Shown here piece by piece: positions 36,410 through 45,467 of a stretch of DNA of 64,000 nt. The notes under the pieces were generated by a model, which ran no database searches, was not told where the DNA came from, and saw nothing but the letters and a program-made list of their open reading frames with translations. Position numbers and translations under genes: made by a program. This DNA is from Aliagarivorans marinus DSM 23064 (GTDB taxonomy: Bacteria; Pseudomonadota; Gammaproteobacteria; Enterobacterales; Celerinatantimonadaceae). Numbering within the stretch: position 1 is the stretch's first letter; the number at the start of each line of letters is the position of its first letter. Location of the stretch: the NCBI RefSeq assembly GCF_000429485.1, contig NZ_AUBY01000016.1, positions 97,209 to 161,208 of the forward strand, written 5' to 3'.

Positions 36410-39400
36410 CTAGTGACCGAGCTGTTCTTTAAGCAGCTTCTCGCGCGCCTCCGGTGACGAGCTTAGCCCGCCAATTAGCGCGTAAAGTCCTGGAATCACA
36501 AACAAAGTTACCAAGGTCGCTAAGGCCATGCCGCTGAAGATCACCACCCCAACCGCAAAGCGAGTCTCCGAGCCTGCACCGCTGGCTAGCAGCATTGGTA
36601 CCGATCCCAGCAGGGTGGTGAGTGCAGTCATTAGAATCGGCCGTAAACGTTGCTCGGCAGCATTGACGATGGCGTTGAGGGTATCTTGGCCTTGATCGCG
36701 CAATTGATTGGCAAATTCTACGATCAAAATGCCGTTTTTAGTCGCCATGCCAATTAACATCAACATGCCAAGCTGGCTGTAGATGTTAAAGCTCTCGTCG
36801 CTGATAAGTAGGCCAACTAGACCGCCTAATAGGGCAAGCGGCACGGTAAGCATGACAATCGAGGGGCTGACAAAGCTCTCGAACTGCGCGGCTAATACCA
36901 GATAACACACCAATAGCGACATCAAGAACAGCAGGCCGATTTCGCGCTGGTTGTCGTAGTAGTCTTTCGACTCGCCGGCATAGGCGTAGGTATAGCCAGT
37001 AGGGAGGATCTCGGCGGCCTGTTCATTCAAAAACTCTAGGGCCTGGCCCAAGGTAGCGCCCTCGGCGAGGTTTGCCTTGAGATTGATAGACTTTTTACGC
37101 TGATAGTGGAACAAGCCGCGTGCTGAGGCTACCTCTTCAATCTCTATCAGGTTAGAAAGGGAAACTAGCGCACCATTTTCAGAGCGTACGTAGACCTTGG
37201 CAAAATCCGAAGGCGATTGGAAGTGCTCTTCGTCGGCGCGCAGGAATACATCATACTCTTCTCCGCGCTCACTAAAGCGGGTTTGAGTATGGCCGCCTAA
37301 TAGCACCTCCAGCGTGTTGCCGATGGCATCCATGCTGACGTTAAGCTGCTGAGCCACCGAGCGGTTCACATGGACCAGCATCTCGGGGGTACTCGGGTTG
37401 TAGTCGAGTTTGGGGTCGATCATGTACTCGCTTTGGCGAGCCAGCTCTTCCAGTTGCTTGGCATAGACGTAGATGTCGTCGTAGTCGTCACCTTGCAAAA
37501 CAAACTGTACTGGCTCACCCATACCGCCACCAAAACCGGGCTGATAGGGGTGGATCTGTACGTCGGTGACATCGCGGGTGAGCTCGCGCACCATCTCGAC
37601 CACATCAGCGGCGTTCTCTTCGCGCTCGTTCCAGTCCTTGAGTACCAGAATCACAAAGCCTTGGTGATCGGCCCAGGAGCCAAAAGCGGGTGCTGACCAA
37701 TTTAGTGATTGCACTGGGCCATCGAGCAAGGGAAGTAGACGGTCTTCGATGGCTTGCATGCTGATCAGCATCCGGTCGTAACTGGTGGCCTCCAGACCAC
37801 CAATATAGACGTTCACCACCGAGCGGTCTTCCCGGGGGGAGAACTCCGAGCGCTGTTGGCCATAGCTGTAGTAGAGGCCTGCAAAACACAAGGTAAGTAG
37901 CAGGGGAGCTAGCCATTTGTACTGTAGCTGTTTAGTTAGCACCTTGCGGTAGTGGCGGCGCAGGGCGATCATCGCTTGGTCGACCCAGCGGCATACCAAG
38001 GCTGGGCGGCCGATCTCTTTCTCGAAGATCTTGCCGGCCATTACCGGCGTGAGGGTCAGCGCGACGATGGAGGAGAACACCACCGAGGCAGATAGCAGCA
38101 CCGCAAACTCAGCAAACATATCGCCGATCTTGCCCTGCAGGAACAGCAGCGGCAGGAACACCATCACCAGCACCGCGGTGGTGGCAATTACCGCGAAGTT
38201 AAGCTCTTTAGTGCCCTTGAACGCGGCGACCAAGGCGTTCTCGCCCAGTTGCCGGTGGCGGATAATGTTCTCCACCACCACAATCGCGTCGTCGACCACC
38301 AGGCCAATCGCCAACACCAGCGCCATCAGCGTGATTAGGTTAATCGAGTAGCCAAGCAGGTAGGCTACCGAAAAAGCGGCAATCAGTGAGATTGGCACCG
38401 CCACGGCAGGAATAATGGTGGCGCTAAGTCGGCCAAGGAACAGATAAAGTACCGCAATCACCAACACCGCACAGATAAACAGGGTTTGGTAGACCTCGAA
38501 GATAGCGGTGCGAATAAACACGGTGCTGTCATAGTCCACCTCTAGAGAGGCGCCTTCGGGTAGAAAGCGGCGCAGGTATTCCAGCTCGTTGGTCACGGCA
38601 TCGACCACATCCAAGGGATTGGCCTGCGACATGGGCACGATGCCTAGCCCCATGTTATCTACACCGTTACTTTTAAAGGTGGTGGTGTCTTTTTTCGCGC
38701 CAATATAGATATCGGCGATGTCGCCCAACAGCACGATATCGTCGTTGTACTCGGCCACTTTCAGGTGCTTAAAGTCTTGCTCACCTTGGTAGAGACGCTC
38801 CATGCGCACCACCACATTGAGGCTGTCGTTACGCACGTAACCGGCGGGTAGCTCGAGGTTCTCACGGCCAAGGGCTTGAATGACGTCTTGGGTGGTGAGG
38901 CCGCGGCCAGCCATGGCTACCGGGTCGAGCTCGATATACATGACTCGCTCAACCAGACCTGAGGTATTCACCGAGCTAACACCGGGCAGCATGCTTAGCC
39001 GCTCGACCAATACCCGCTGGGTGTAGTCACTGAGCTCGACGCGGTCTTGCAGTTGTGCAGTGAGTTTTAGCCAAAGGATCGGGCCTGCTTGGTCATCGTT
39101 TTTACGCACCACAGGTTCATCGATGTCGTCGGGCAGGCGGTTGCGGGCTCGGCCAACGGCATCGCGTACATCACTGATCGCCTGCAACATGTCGTGGCCT
39201 TGCTTGAAGGTAATGGTGATGCCTGACCAGCCATCCCACGAAGAAGACCAGATATAGTCGATACCATCGATGCCAGAGAGCTGGTCTTCGATAGGCTTGG
39301 TGATCTGCGATTCAACAATGGACGACGCGCTACCACGATAGGGCGTACCGATGGAGATCACCGGGTTGTCGATATCTGGCATCTCGCGCACTGGCAACAT

Positions 39401-39490
39401 GCTGTAGCCAACCACACCAAACAAAATTAATAGCAAACTGAGTACCACCGCACTAACCGGGCGGTACATCGCAATATCGGAGATTCTCAT
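36410..39490 (-). CDS. RND (HAE1) efflux permease, second system
   Basis: 1026-residue RND pump subunit. It starts MRISDIAMYRPVSAVVLS, typical of the MexK/VexK/TriC-like branch of HAE1 rather than AcrB proper. The Asp pair is present in LAIGLVVDDAIVVVENI (TM4). TM10 carries GMATKNGILIVEFANQLRD with the relay lysine. The periplasmic domains (PN/PC) are full length. Its start overlaps the adaptor gene end by 4 bp (translational coupling). No outer-membrane gene is adjacent. Substrates are unknown. Confidence 0.94.
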   Translation of the reverse strand: MRISDIAMYRPVSAVVLSLLLILFGVVGYSMLPVREMPDIDNPVISIGTPYRGSASSIVESQITKPIEDQLSGIDGIDYIWSSSWDGWSGITITFKQGHDMLQAISDVRDAVGRARNRLPDDIDEPVVRKNDDQAGPILWLKLTAQLQDRVELSDYTQRVLVERLSMLPGVSSVNTSGLVERVMYIELDPVAMAGRGLTTQDVIQALGRENLELPAGYVRNDSLNVVVRMERLYQGEQDFKHLKVAEYNDDIVLLGDIADIYIGAKKDTTTFKSNGVDNMGLGIVPMSQANPLDVVDAVTNELEYLRRFLPEGASLEVDYDSTVFIRTAIFEVYQTLFICAVLVIAVLYLFLGRLSATIIPAVAVPISLIAAFSVAYLLGYSINLITLMALVLAIGLVVDDAIVVVENIIRHRQLGENALVAAFKGTKELNFAVIATTAVLVMVFLPLLFLQGKIGDMFAEFAVLLSASVVFSSIVALTLTPVMAGKIFEKEIGRPALVCRWVDQAMIALRRHYRKVLTKQLQYKWLAPLLLTLCFAGLYYSYGQQRSEFSPREDRSVVNVYIGGLEATSYDRMLISMQAIEDRLLPLLDGPVQSLNWSAPAFGSWADHQGFVILVLKDWNEREENAADVVEMVRELTRDVTDVQIHPYQPGFGGGMGEPVQFVLQGDDYDDIYVYAKQLEELARQSEYMIDPKLDYNPSTPEMLVHVNRSVAQQLNVSMDAIGNTLEVLLGGHTQTRFSERGEEYDVFLRADEEHFQSPSDFAKVYVRSENGALVSLSNLIEIEEVASARGLFHYQRKKSINLKANLAEGATLGQALEFLNEQAAEILPTGYTYAYAGESKDYYDNQREIGLLFLMSLLVCYLVLAAQFESFVSPSIVMLTVPLALLGGLVGLLISDESFNIYSQLGMLMLIGMATKNGILIVEFANQLRDQGQDTLNAIVNAAEQRLRPILMTALTTLLGSVPMLLASGAGSETRFAVGVVIFSGMALATLVTLFVIPGLYALIGGLSSSPEAREKLLKEQLGH

Positions 39491-40518
39491 GAGCGGATGA
39501 CTTCAACCTCTGCGCCGTCGTGAAGCTTAACCATGCCTTTGATAACGATTTGCTCGCCTTGGCTAAGGCCGTGAATCACTTCCACTTGGTTGGCACTGCG
39601 TTGTCCCAGCTCCACCTCAACCTTTTCTACGTTTTCGCCATTGAGGCGGTATACGTAGCGCTTGTGGCCTTCGTACACGATGCTCTGTAGTGGGATCACC
39701 ACACTGGGCATAGAGTGCAGTTTTAGCTCTCCGCTAACCAAACTGCCCGGAGGCAGTTGTTGCTGCTGATTGTCCAGCTCAAACATCAGGTGCATGCTCA
39801 GGCTGTCATCGCGCACTCGGGTATCGATGGCGACCAGATCGGCAATGATACTCAGGTCTGGGCGGCTGGCATCACTTAAAGTGGCCTGCTTGTCCGGTAC
39901 CACCTGACTGAGGTAGCGGGTCGGGATAGGGGCGTTCAGGCGCAAGGTGCTGGCATCATCGAGTGTGGTGAGCGCTTGTTCGCGCGAGATCAACTGGCCG
40001 GGGCTAAGGTCGATTAAGCCCAAGCGGCCTTCGAAGGGGGCGCGGATCGCCCGGTCTTCCAAGTTGGCTTGAGCCAGGTTCAGTTCGGCTTGCTGCATGG
40101 CCAGCTCCGATTCGATGGCTTCCACCTCGGTTTGGGTAACCGCACCCCGGGGGAGCAGGCTTTGCATATTGCGGTAGCGGCGTTCGACGTCGGCTAAACG
40201 CGCTCGCTCGCGCTCGACAATGGCGTTTTGCTGGCGGTTATCGAGTTGGAACAGCAGTTGCCCTTCGGCCACTTGCTCACCGGATTTGACCGCGACTTGT
40301 TGCAATCGGCCATCGACATCTGATTGAATTGTAACGGATCGTTCGGCATAAACGGTGCCGAGAATGTGCAAGCGCTGCTGCAACTGTTGCTCAGTGACGT
40401 CGGTGACTTCGACACTGATTGATAGATTGTGATGGACCGGTTCGTCCGACTCTTTGCCAGTAAGTAGCCAGGAGGCGACTACAGCCAGCAGTGCTGCTAA
40501 GCCAAGCAGAACACGCAT
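39487..40518 (-). CDS. RND periplasmic adaptor, second system
   Basis: A 343-residue membrane-fusion protein anchored by an N-terminal TM helix (MRVLLGLAALLAVVASWLL). It has no lipobox, unlike the adaptor of the first RND system. The lipoyl halves (VTIQSDVDGRLQQVAVKSGEQV and IRAPFEGRLGLIDLSPGQLI) flank a short coiled-coil hairpin (about residues 100-150). Beta-barrel and C-terminal domains follow. First gene of the second RND operon. In the 200-bp divergent gap to azlC, a near-palindrome TTCAGTAAATAGTGAA at 40594-40609 could be a repressor site for this operon. Confidence 0.92.
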   Translation of the reverse strand: MRVLLGLAALLAVVASWLLTGKESDEPVHHNLSISVEVTDVTEQQLQQRLHILGTVYAERSVTIQSDVDGRLQQVAVKSGEQVAEGQLLFQLDNRQQNAIVERERARLADVERRYRNMQSLLPRGAVTQTEVEAIESELAMQQAELNLAQANLEDRAIRAPFEGRLGLIDLSPGQLISREQALTTLDDASTLRLNAPIPTRYLSQVVPDKQATLSDASRPDLSIIADLVAIDTRVRDDSLSMHLMFELDNQQQQLPPGSLVSGELKLHSMPSVVIPLQSIVYEGHKRYVYRLNGENVEKVEVELGQRSANQVEVIHGLSQGEQIVIKGMVKLHDGAEVEVIRS

Positions 40519-40745
40519 GATTACACCCCTTGAAAAAAGAACGCTGGGACATTACATCAGTTAATAGACCGCAGCTAGCGCGATATTGTGAAATTCAGTA
40601 AATAGTGAACTGCATCAAGGTATCAAAGTTTCGAAATATTTTCGCTAGTTTAAAAAACACTTTGGCGTTGCGTGATGGGCACTATATAAAGGCGTTAGTG
40701 TAGGGCTCTCTACTAGCTGTTTTGATTGAACAAGGACAAGTTTCG

Positions 40746-41474
40746 TTGGATATGGATTTAGATAGTCAGAATGACCTCGGTGCTTCGCGTTGGCGAGAGC
40801 TGCTAAAAGGGGCGCTCGCCGTTACCCCGCTGTCGATTGCGGTGCTTCCCTGGGGCCTGCTCGCCGGATCGTTTGCCCTGGAAAGTGGCCTGGATGTGTT
40901 TCAAAGCCAAGCGATGTCAGCCATCGTGTTTGCAGGCTCCACCCAGCTGGTGGCTTGTGGCTTGTTTAAGGCTGGCGCTAGCCTGTCGACCATGTTGCTC
41001 ACCACACTGTTTGTTACCTCGCGCCACCTGCTTTACAGCTTGGCGATGCGCCCACATATCAGCAAGCAGCCGCTGCGCTGGCGAGTGCTGTTGGGCTTTT
41101 TGTTGACCGATGAACTGTTTGCCCTGTGCGGCAAGCAAAAGCCTGAGCAGTTTAACCGCTGGTACGCGCTCGGTGCCGGGCTCTGGTTCTATCTATGTTG
41201 GAACGCCGCTAGCCTTGTAGGGATCGTGGCTGGTGCGCAGCTCCCCAATCTGCAGGAACTGGGTCTCGATTTTGCGGTGGCCGCCACCTTTATTGCCTTG
41301 GTGATCCCGCAGGTAAAATCACTGCCGGTGCTCGCCGCGGTGCTGATTGCAGGCGTTGCCTCGCTGGTGTTTGAGTTAATCGAGCTAAGCGGTGGGCTGA
41401 TTTTCGCCAGCTTACTGGCGATGGTGTCCGCGTACTTGTTAGAGAAAGCACAGCAAGCTGGGAGGGGACGCTGA
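40746..41474 (+). CDS. azlC: AzlC-family branched-chain amino acid exporter subunit
   Basis: Large subunit of the AzlCD exporter of branched-chain amino acids (and analogues). About 242 residues. The start is uncertain: TTG 40746 is 9 nt after AAGGA, ATG 40752 is 15 nt after it, and the frame reaches TTG 40722. Family motifs are GALAVTPLSIAVLPWGLLAGSFA, MSAIVFAGSTQLVA and FVTSRHLLYSLAMRP. Six to seven hydrophobic segments. Its stop overlaps the azlD start by one base (ATGA). Confidence 0.9.
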   Translation: MDMDLDSQNDLGASRWRELLKGALAVTPLSIAVLPWGLLAGSFALESGLDVFQSQAMSAIVFAGSTQLVACGLFKAGASLSTMLLTTLFVTSRHLLYSLAMRPHISKQPLRWRVLLGFLLTDELFALCGKQKPEQFNRWYALGAGLWFYLCWNAASLVGIVAGAQLPNLQELGLDFAVAATFIALVIPQVKSLPVLAAVLIAGVASLVFELIELSGGLIFASLLAMVSAYLLEKAQQAGRGR

Positions 41475-41788
41475 TGATTTGGTTAGCCATTATCTTGATG
41501 ACGCTGGTGGTGTTTACCAGCCGCTACTTGTTCCTCGAGCCTAAGCTGCCGCTTAAGCTCAATCGCCATGCCCGCGGGATATTGGCTTATTCGAGCGCGG
41601 CAGTACTGACCGCGCTATGGGTGCCGCTGGTGTTTATTCCTGAGGGCGAGCTTAACCTCAAATTGAGCAATCCTTATCTTATGGCGGCGCTGGTGGCCAT
41701 TGTGTTGGCCAAGGCCACCAAGAATGTGCTGTTGACCACCGTGCTGAGTATGTTGCTATTTTTCGGGCTAAAACAGTGGCTGGGCTAG
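41474..41788 (+). CDS. azlD: AzlD-family branched-chain amino acid exporter subunit
   Basis: Small membrane partner of AzlC, 104 residues, with four hydrophobic segments and the family motif FTSRYLFLEPKLPLKLNRHARGILAYSSAAVLTALWVPLVF near the start. The ATG overlaps the azlC stop (TGATG), so the two proteins are made in a coupled manner. Confidence 0.9.
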   Translation: MIWLAIILMTLVVFTSRYLFLEPKLPLKLNRHARGILAYSSAAVLTALWVPLVFIPEGELNLKLSNPYLMAALVAIVLAKATKNVLLTTVLSMLLFFGLKQWLG

Positions 41789-41830
41789 ACAGCCAGTCGT
41801 TTTGTTTATGCCCTTGTGTAAAGTAAAGGC

Positions 41831-42739
41831 TTAGCGGAATACCTTCTCAGCTAGTGAGAAGGCGGGGCAGGCAACACCTCGAATCCCATCAAGTTTTAGG
41901 GCAAGCAGGCTGCCACTCAATGGATATTCTGCAAGCTGTTGCTCGCTCATGCCGTTGCGTGCAGTGGTAATAAACAGTGTGTCGAGTTTGCTACCGCCAA
42001 AGGCACATTTGGTGACATTCAACGCCGGAATCGGGATCTCACGCTCTAAGCTACCATCCGGACGGTAACGGGAGAGTCGTGCACCGCCCCAGTGGCCCAC
42101 CCAAAGATGGTGCTCGGCATCAATGGCGATACCATCGGGGTGTCCTTGCTCTTCACTAAACTCCACCCATTGATTCAGTTGCACGACGTGGCCTTGGGCA
42201 TCCAGCTGGCCTTTCAGAATCTGCCGCTGCTCGGTGTCGACAAAGAAGGCATTGTCGCCGTCAAAGGTGGGGCCATTGGTCACGACATAACTGCCCGGCA
42301 TGGCCTGAAGCTCGAGTTTTGGCGTTAGTCGGTAGAAGTTACCGCTCTCACGTGCACATTCCTTATCCATGGTGCCAAACCAGATATCGCCGGTAGGTGC
42401 TACCCAGGCATCGTTGCAACGCATGTCGGGGTTGTCGCTGAGCAACTCAAGCAGTGGTTCGGCGTCGCGTTGCCCGTCCCGAATGAGGTAGACCCCATCT
42501 TCATAGAAACCAACCAGTTGACCCGCCGGCTCACAAGGCAGTACTGCGCTGAGCATATTCGGCTGTGGCCAGCTTTGACAACGTTGGCTAGATGGTTGGT
42601 AGTAGTTGAGGGTTTTTCCGATGATGTCTACCCAGTAAATAGCCTGTTCTGATGGGAGCCAAACTGGGCCTTCGCCCAAGAGGTTAGACGCCGGAGAGAG
42701 AGCGCTGAACTGGAAACCAGCGTGAATATGTGTGCTCAT
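41831..42739 (-). CDS. SMP-30/gluconolactonase/LRE-family protein
   Basis: A 302-residue six-bladed beta-propeller hydrolase without a signal peptide. Metal-ligand regions are visible: LGEGPVWLPSEQAIYWVDI (Glu near the N-terminus), RCNDAWVAPTGDIWFGTMD (Asn/Asp), and EEQGHPDGIAIDAEHHLWVGHWGGARLSRYRPDG (catalytic Asp). KCAFGGSKLDTLFITTA is also typical. It hydrolyses a sugar-acid lactone, possibly L-arabino- or gluconolactone type; the exact substrate is unknown and no sugar pathway genes flank it. Converges on azlD. Confidence 0.88.
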   Translation of the reverse strand: MSTHIHAGFQFSALSPASNLLGEGPVWLPSEQAIYWVDIIGKTLNYYQPSSQRCQSWPQPNMLSAVLPCEPAGQLVGFYEDGVYLIRDGQRDAEPLLELLSDNPDMRCNDAWVAPTGDIWFGTMDKECARESGNFYRLTPKLELQAMPGSYVVTNGPTFDGDNAFFVDTEQRQILKGQLDAQGHVVQLNQWVEFSEEQGHPDGIAIDAEHHLWVGHWGGARLSRYRPDGSLEREIPIPALNVTKCAFGGSKLDTLFITTARNGMSEQQLAEYPLSGSLLALKLDGIRGVACPAFSLAEKVFR

Positions 42740-42873
42740 GCAAGGGCAACCGTATGATGAATAACGCGATTATGATGCCAAACAAGTTAGCTCAGGGACA
42801 GTGACCAATGCGCCGTTTACGAATGAAACTTGTTTCAGGGTAATTCACTGGTTTTGCTAAGCAACTCGTCAAT

Positions 42874-43158
42874 TTAGCGGCGTTCGCAGCTGCTACAGCC
42901 GCGGCAAGCGCCCCGGTGGCCGGCAGGACGTTGGCTGCGTTGTACCCGGCAATAGGCGTTCTTCAGGGCGCGGCGAAAGTCAAACCAGTCCTCTGCGTTT
43001 GTTATAAGCAGGTTGCCCATAAAGCGTTTACGTAGCTCAACACGATGGGTTTCGATAAAGCTGCGGTCTGCTTCGACATCGAAATGGTTGAACACCGCCA
43101 CCAAATCAGCATTTGTTGCCTGTTGTTTGAGCTGTTCGATTGTCTGAAACATGGTCAT
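42874..43158 (-). CDS. Small hypothetical protein with C-terminal CxxCxxC
   Basis: I start at the ATG at 43158 (MTMFQTIEQLK). The frame extends to 43212 but with a Pro/Thr-rich stretch and no ribosome binding site. About 94 residues, helical and charged: DLVAVFNHFDVEADRSFIETHRVELRKRFMGNL then DWFDFRRALKNAYCRV. The last part is basic and ends CRGCSSCERR, a CxxCxxC cluster with a further Cys upstream. The helical part vaguely recalls NifW-type proteins, but I do not trust this. The cysteines suggest metal or Fe-S binding. No operon partner. Confidence 0.5.
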   Translation of the reverse strand: MTMFQTIEQLKQQATNADLVAVFNHFDVEADRSFIETHRVELRKRFMGNLLITNAEDWFDFRRALKNAYCRVQRSQRPAGHRGACRGCSSCERR

Positions 43159-43426
43159 AGTTGCTGGAGTTGGGGCAGTAATGCTATCCCGAGAGGGGTT
43201 GCTGTTCAACAACTTAGCCGTTGTTCAGAGGAGAGGAGTGACAAATTAGTGACCAACAGATGGTGAATATATAAGCAAGTAATAGCGCGGTTGCCCTATA
43301 TTTGTTGATTTGATCTAATTATCATTAGCGGATTTTATAGCAGTAATAACTAAGATGGATTGTCGTGGTGTTAATCGGTGCGCCTGAGGGTCGTGGCTCA
43401 TTGAAGCAAGCAATTCAGGGACGAAT

Positions 43427-44368
43427 ATGAATTTTTCAGCCAGTGAACTTAAAGAATTGTTCTCCTGCTTGCCCGATCCGGTGTTTGTGCTTAGCGAAAC
43501 CGGGCGCTATGTTGCGGTGCTTGGTGGGGTGGACCAAGACTGTTATCAAGACGGTAGAGTGCTAGAAGGCAAGAATGTAGCGCAAGTACTGCCGGAGGAT
43601 CAGTATCCTTGGTATATCGAGCAGATTGGCAAGGTGCTGCAGCAAGGCAGCATGCTGATCGTCGAATACTCTCTTTGCCCGGCAAGTATCGAGCTGTTAG
43701 ACACATCCATCGGCCCTATCGGTATGCAGTACTATGAAGCCAAAGTCTTTCCGCTTAGCTTTCGTGATAGTGGCGAACGTTTAGTGCTATGGATGGCACA
43801 CAATGTGTCGAGCCGATATCAAAATGAACGGCAACTGCGCTTACAGTCTCTCACCGATGAACTCACTAGCTTGTATAATCGCCGACACTTCTTCAATCAA
43901 TTGAACAGCGCTTTGAACCTGATGCAGCTTGGACAGGCCTCCACTGGTAGCTTGTTGTTGTTCGATGTGGACTATTTCAAGCTGATCAATGACCGCCATG
44001 GCCACCAAGCTGGCGACAGCGTATTGCGTGAACTGCGCCCGTTCTTGCTGCCCATCTTGCGCGACGAAGACCTGCTAGCACGGGTTGGTGGCGAGGAGTT
44101 TGCCATCTTGCTGCTTGGTAAGGGCAGTGCCGCGGCGCTGGAGGTGGCTGAACGTATCCGCGTTGAGACTGCCAAGCATGTGTTTATGCACCAAGGCATG
44201 AAGATGTCTATCACACTGAGTTTTGGCGTGGCAGAGCTGTCGCCCACCGATAGCTCGGATAGCGTGTTCGGCAGGGCCGATGCGGCGCTCTATCGCGCCA
44301 AACATGCCGGGCGCAATCAGGTAGTGCTGTCGAGCGCTTCAGATAACTCTCAGCGCGAGCTTGCCTAG
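43427..44368 (+). CDS. PAS-GGDEF diguanylate cyclase
   Basis: A 313-residue cytosolic enzyme that makes cyclic di-GMP from two GTP. An N-terminal PAS-like sensor (about 5-125; SELKELFSCLPDPVFVLSETGRY) is joined to a GGDEF domain (LTDELTSLYNRRHFF at about 145; active-site loop RVGGEEFAILLLG). The inhibitory I-site RxxD is present five residues ahead of GGEEF (RDED), so product inhibition is expected. No TM segments. Single gene; it converges on the yeeE-like pair. Confidence 0.9.
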   Translation: MNFSASELKELFSCLPDPVFVLSETGRYVAVLGGVDQDCYQDGRVLEGKNVAQVLPEDQYPWYIEQIGKVLQQGSMLIVEYSLCPASIELLDTSIGPIGMQYYEAKVFPLSFRDSGERLVLWMAHNVSSRYQNERQLRLQSLTDELTSLYNRRHFFNQLNSALNLMQLGQASTGSLLLFDVDYFKLINDRHGHQAGDSVLRELRPFLLPILRDEDLLARVGGEEFAILLLGKGSAAALEVAERIRVETAKHVFMHQGMKMSITLSFGVAELSPTDSSDSVFGRADAALYRAKHAGRNQVVLSSASDNSQRELA

Positions 44369-44383
44369 CAAATAACGCTAGGC
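44363..44383. terminator. Compact hairpin holding both convergent stop codons
   Basis: A 7-bp stem (44363-44369 with 44377-44383) contains the stop codon of the cyclase gene on one arm and that of the YeeE-like gene on the other. There is no T-run, so termination strength is doubtful. Confidence 0.4.
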
Positions 44384-44833
44384 ACTAGGCTTGGTTGCGC
44401 GAGATAGCGGCTCGATTACTCGCTGATAAGCGAACATGGCTGCCAGCATGCTGACAAAGAACACCCAAACCGGTGCCTGCCCACTGATTAACATGGTCAA
44501 CCCAGGACCGGGACAGATCCCCGCCACGCCCCAACCAATCCCAAATAGTGACGCGCCCGCCAACAGCTTGCCATCGATTTGCCTATTTGCAGGTAGCTGC
44601 AGGGGCTGCCCGGTAAGTGCAGTCTTTGATGCGTCAACTCGCGGCTTTATCAGCCATTGGTAGGCGGGAATAAACACCGCTAGTGCACCACCCATCACAA
44701 AGGCCAGACTCGGGTTCCAGCTCGCAGAAAGGGTGAGAAAACCCAATACGTTGTTGGGATCTACCATGCCTGAGATCATCATGCCCAGACCAAACACTAC
44801 CCCACATAGCAGGGCTATAAGCTTTGCATTCAT
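44378..44833 (-). CDS. YeeE/YedE-family sulfur transporter, C-terminal half protein
   Basis: A 151-residue membrane protein with four hydrophobic segments, matching one half of YeeE/YedE (TsuA-type thiosulfate or sulfur-compound transporters). The motif GIGWGVAGICPGPGL contains the conserved Cys; GLGMMISGMVDPNNVLGFL is the other family mark. It follows the other half 9 bp downstream. The two small proteins together equal one full-length YeeE, the common two-gene arrangement (also called PmpA/PmpB). Probable role: import of reduced sulfur compounds. Confidence 0.85.
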   Translation of the reverse strand: MNAKLIALLCGVVFGLGMMISGMVDPNNVLGFLTLSASWNPSLAFVMGGALAVFIPAYQWLIKPRVDASKTALTGQPLQLPANRQIDGKLLAGASLFGIGWGVAGICPGPGLTMLISGQAPVWVFFVSMLAAMFAYQRVIEPLSRATKPSA

Positions 44834-44842
44834 CTCAAGCTC

Positions 44843-45247
44843 CTAGTGAATAAGGGTGGCGGTGATCACGGCACACAGCATAAACACTGCGGTAGCTACA
44901 ATAGAGCGCAGCGATAGCCGGCCGATACCGCAGATCCCATGGCCGCTGGTGCAGCCGTTGGCCATCCGGCTGCCAATACCGACTAGCACACCGGCGATAA
45001 CCGCAACAGGTAGTGGCACAGCCACCGTTGGCAATGGAACGCCAGCCAGCACCGCCAGGCCGCCCCCTAGCAACATGCCGCCAGCAAACCAAAGCTGCCA
45101 AGGGCCGCTTAGCGAGCCTTTGTTTAACAGACTGGCGACAATGCCGCTGATACCGGCAATTCGGCCAGTAAACAGCAGCAAGGCTGCGGCGGAGAGGCCG
45201 AGCAAGGCTCCGCCTAGCAGGGCAGGAAGAATCGAGTTCAAGGTCAT
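44843..45247 (-). CDS. YeeE/YedE-family sulfur transporter, N-terminal half protein
   Basis: A 134-residue membrane protein, first gene of the two-gene unit. It has four hydrophobic segments and the hallmark GIGSRMANGCTSGHGICGIGRLS, whose Cys residues line the sulfur-transfer path in TsuA. Upstream lies a strong promoter flanked by two copies of an ATTAG-N6-CTAAT operator, so the pair is under tight repression. No rhodanese or ArsR-type regulator gene is adjacent. Confidence 0.87.
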   Translation of the reverse strand: MTLNSILPALLGGALLGLSAAALLLFTGRIAGISGIVASLLNKGSLSGPWQLWFAGGMLLGGGLAVLAGVPLPTVAVPLPVAVIAGVLVGIGSRMANGCTSGHGICGIGRLSLRSIVATAVFMLCAVITATLIH

Positions 45248-45256
45248 GGCATGTCC

Positions 45257-45314
45257 ATTAGATAAAGCTAATGTTAGGGATTATAGCGACAGATTAATAT
45301 TAGGCAATACTAAT
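45257..45314 (-). promoter_or_regulatory. Promoter with two-site operator upstream of the YeeE-like pair
   Basis: The minus strand has TTGCCT (45302-45307), a 16-bp spacer and a perfect TATAAT (45280-45285). The dyad ATTAG-N6-CTAAT occurs twice: 45299-45314, covering the -35, and 45257-45272, just at the predicted transcription start. The centres are 42 bp apart, four helical turns. This fits repression by a dimeric winged-helix regulator such as the sulfide-sensing ArsR group (BigR/YgaV/SqrR). Confidence 0.7.
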
Positions 45315-45417
45315 TTAAAAAGGACCAACTGAAGAGCCAGCTGGAGGAGGCGCGAGAAGAGTGAAGAAATAAAGAAAGAAATAAATAAGCTAAGTCGTTC
45401 TGCAAGGCGAATAAGTA

Positions 45418-45443
45418 AAGCGGTGCCAAATTTGGCACCGCTT
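45418..45443 (-). terminator. Terminator hairpin after the phn operon
   Basis: A perfect 26-bp palindrome, arms centred on CCAAATTTGG, with a weak T-rich tail on the minus strand, 25 bp after the last phn gene. Confidence 0.6.
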
Positions 45444-45467
45444 GTCAGGTTTAGACCCAGCTGTCTG

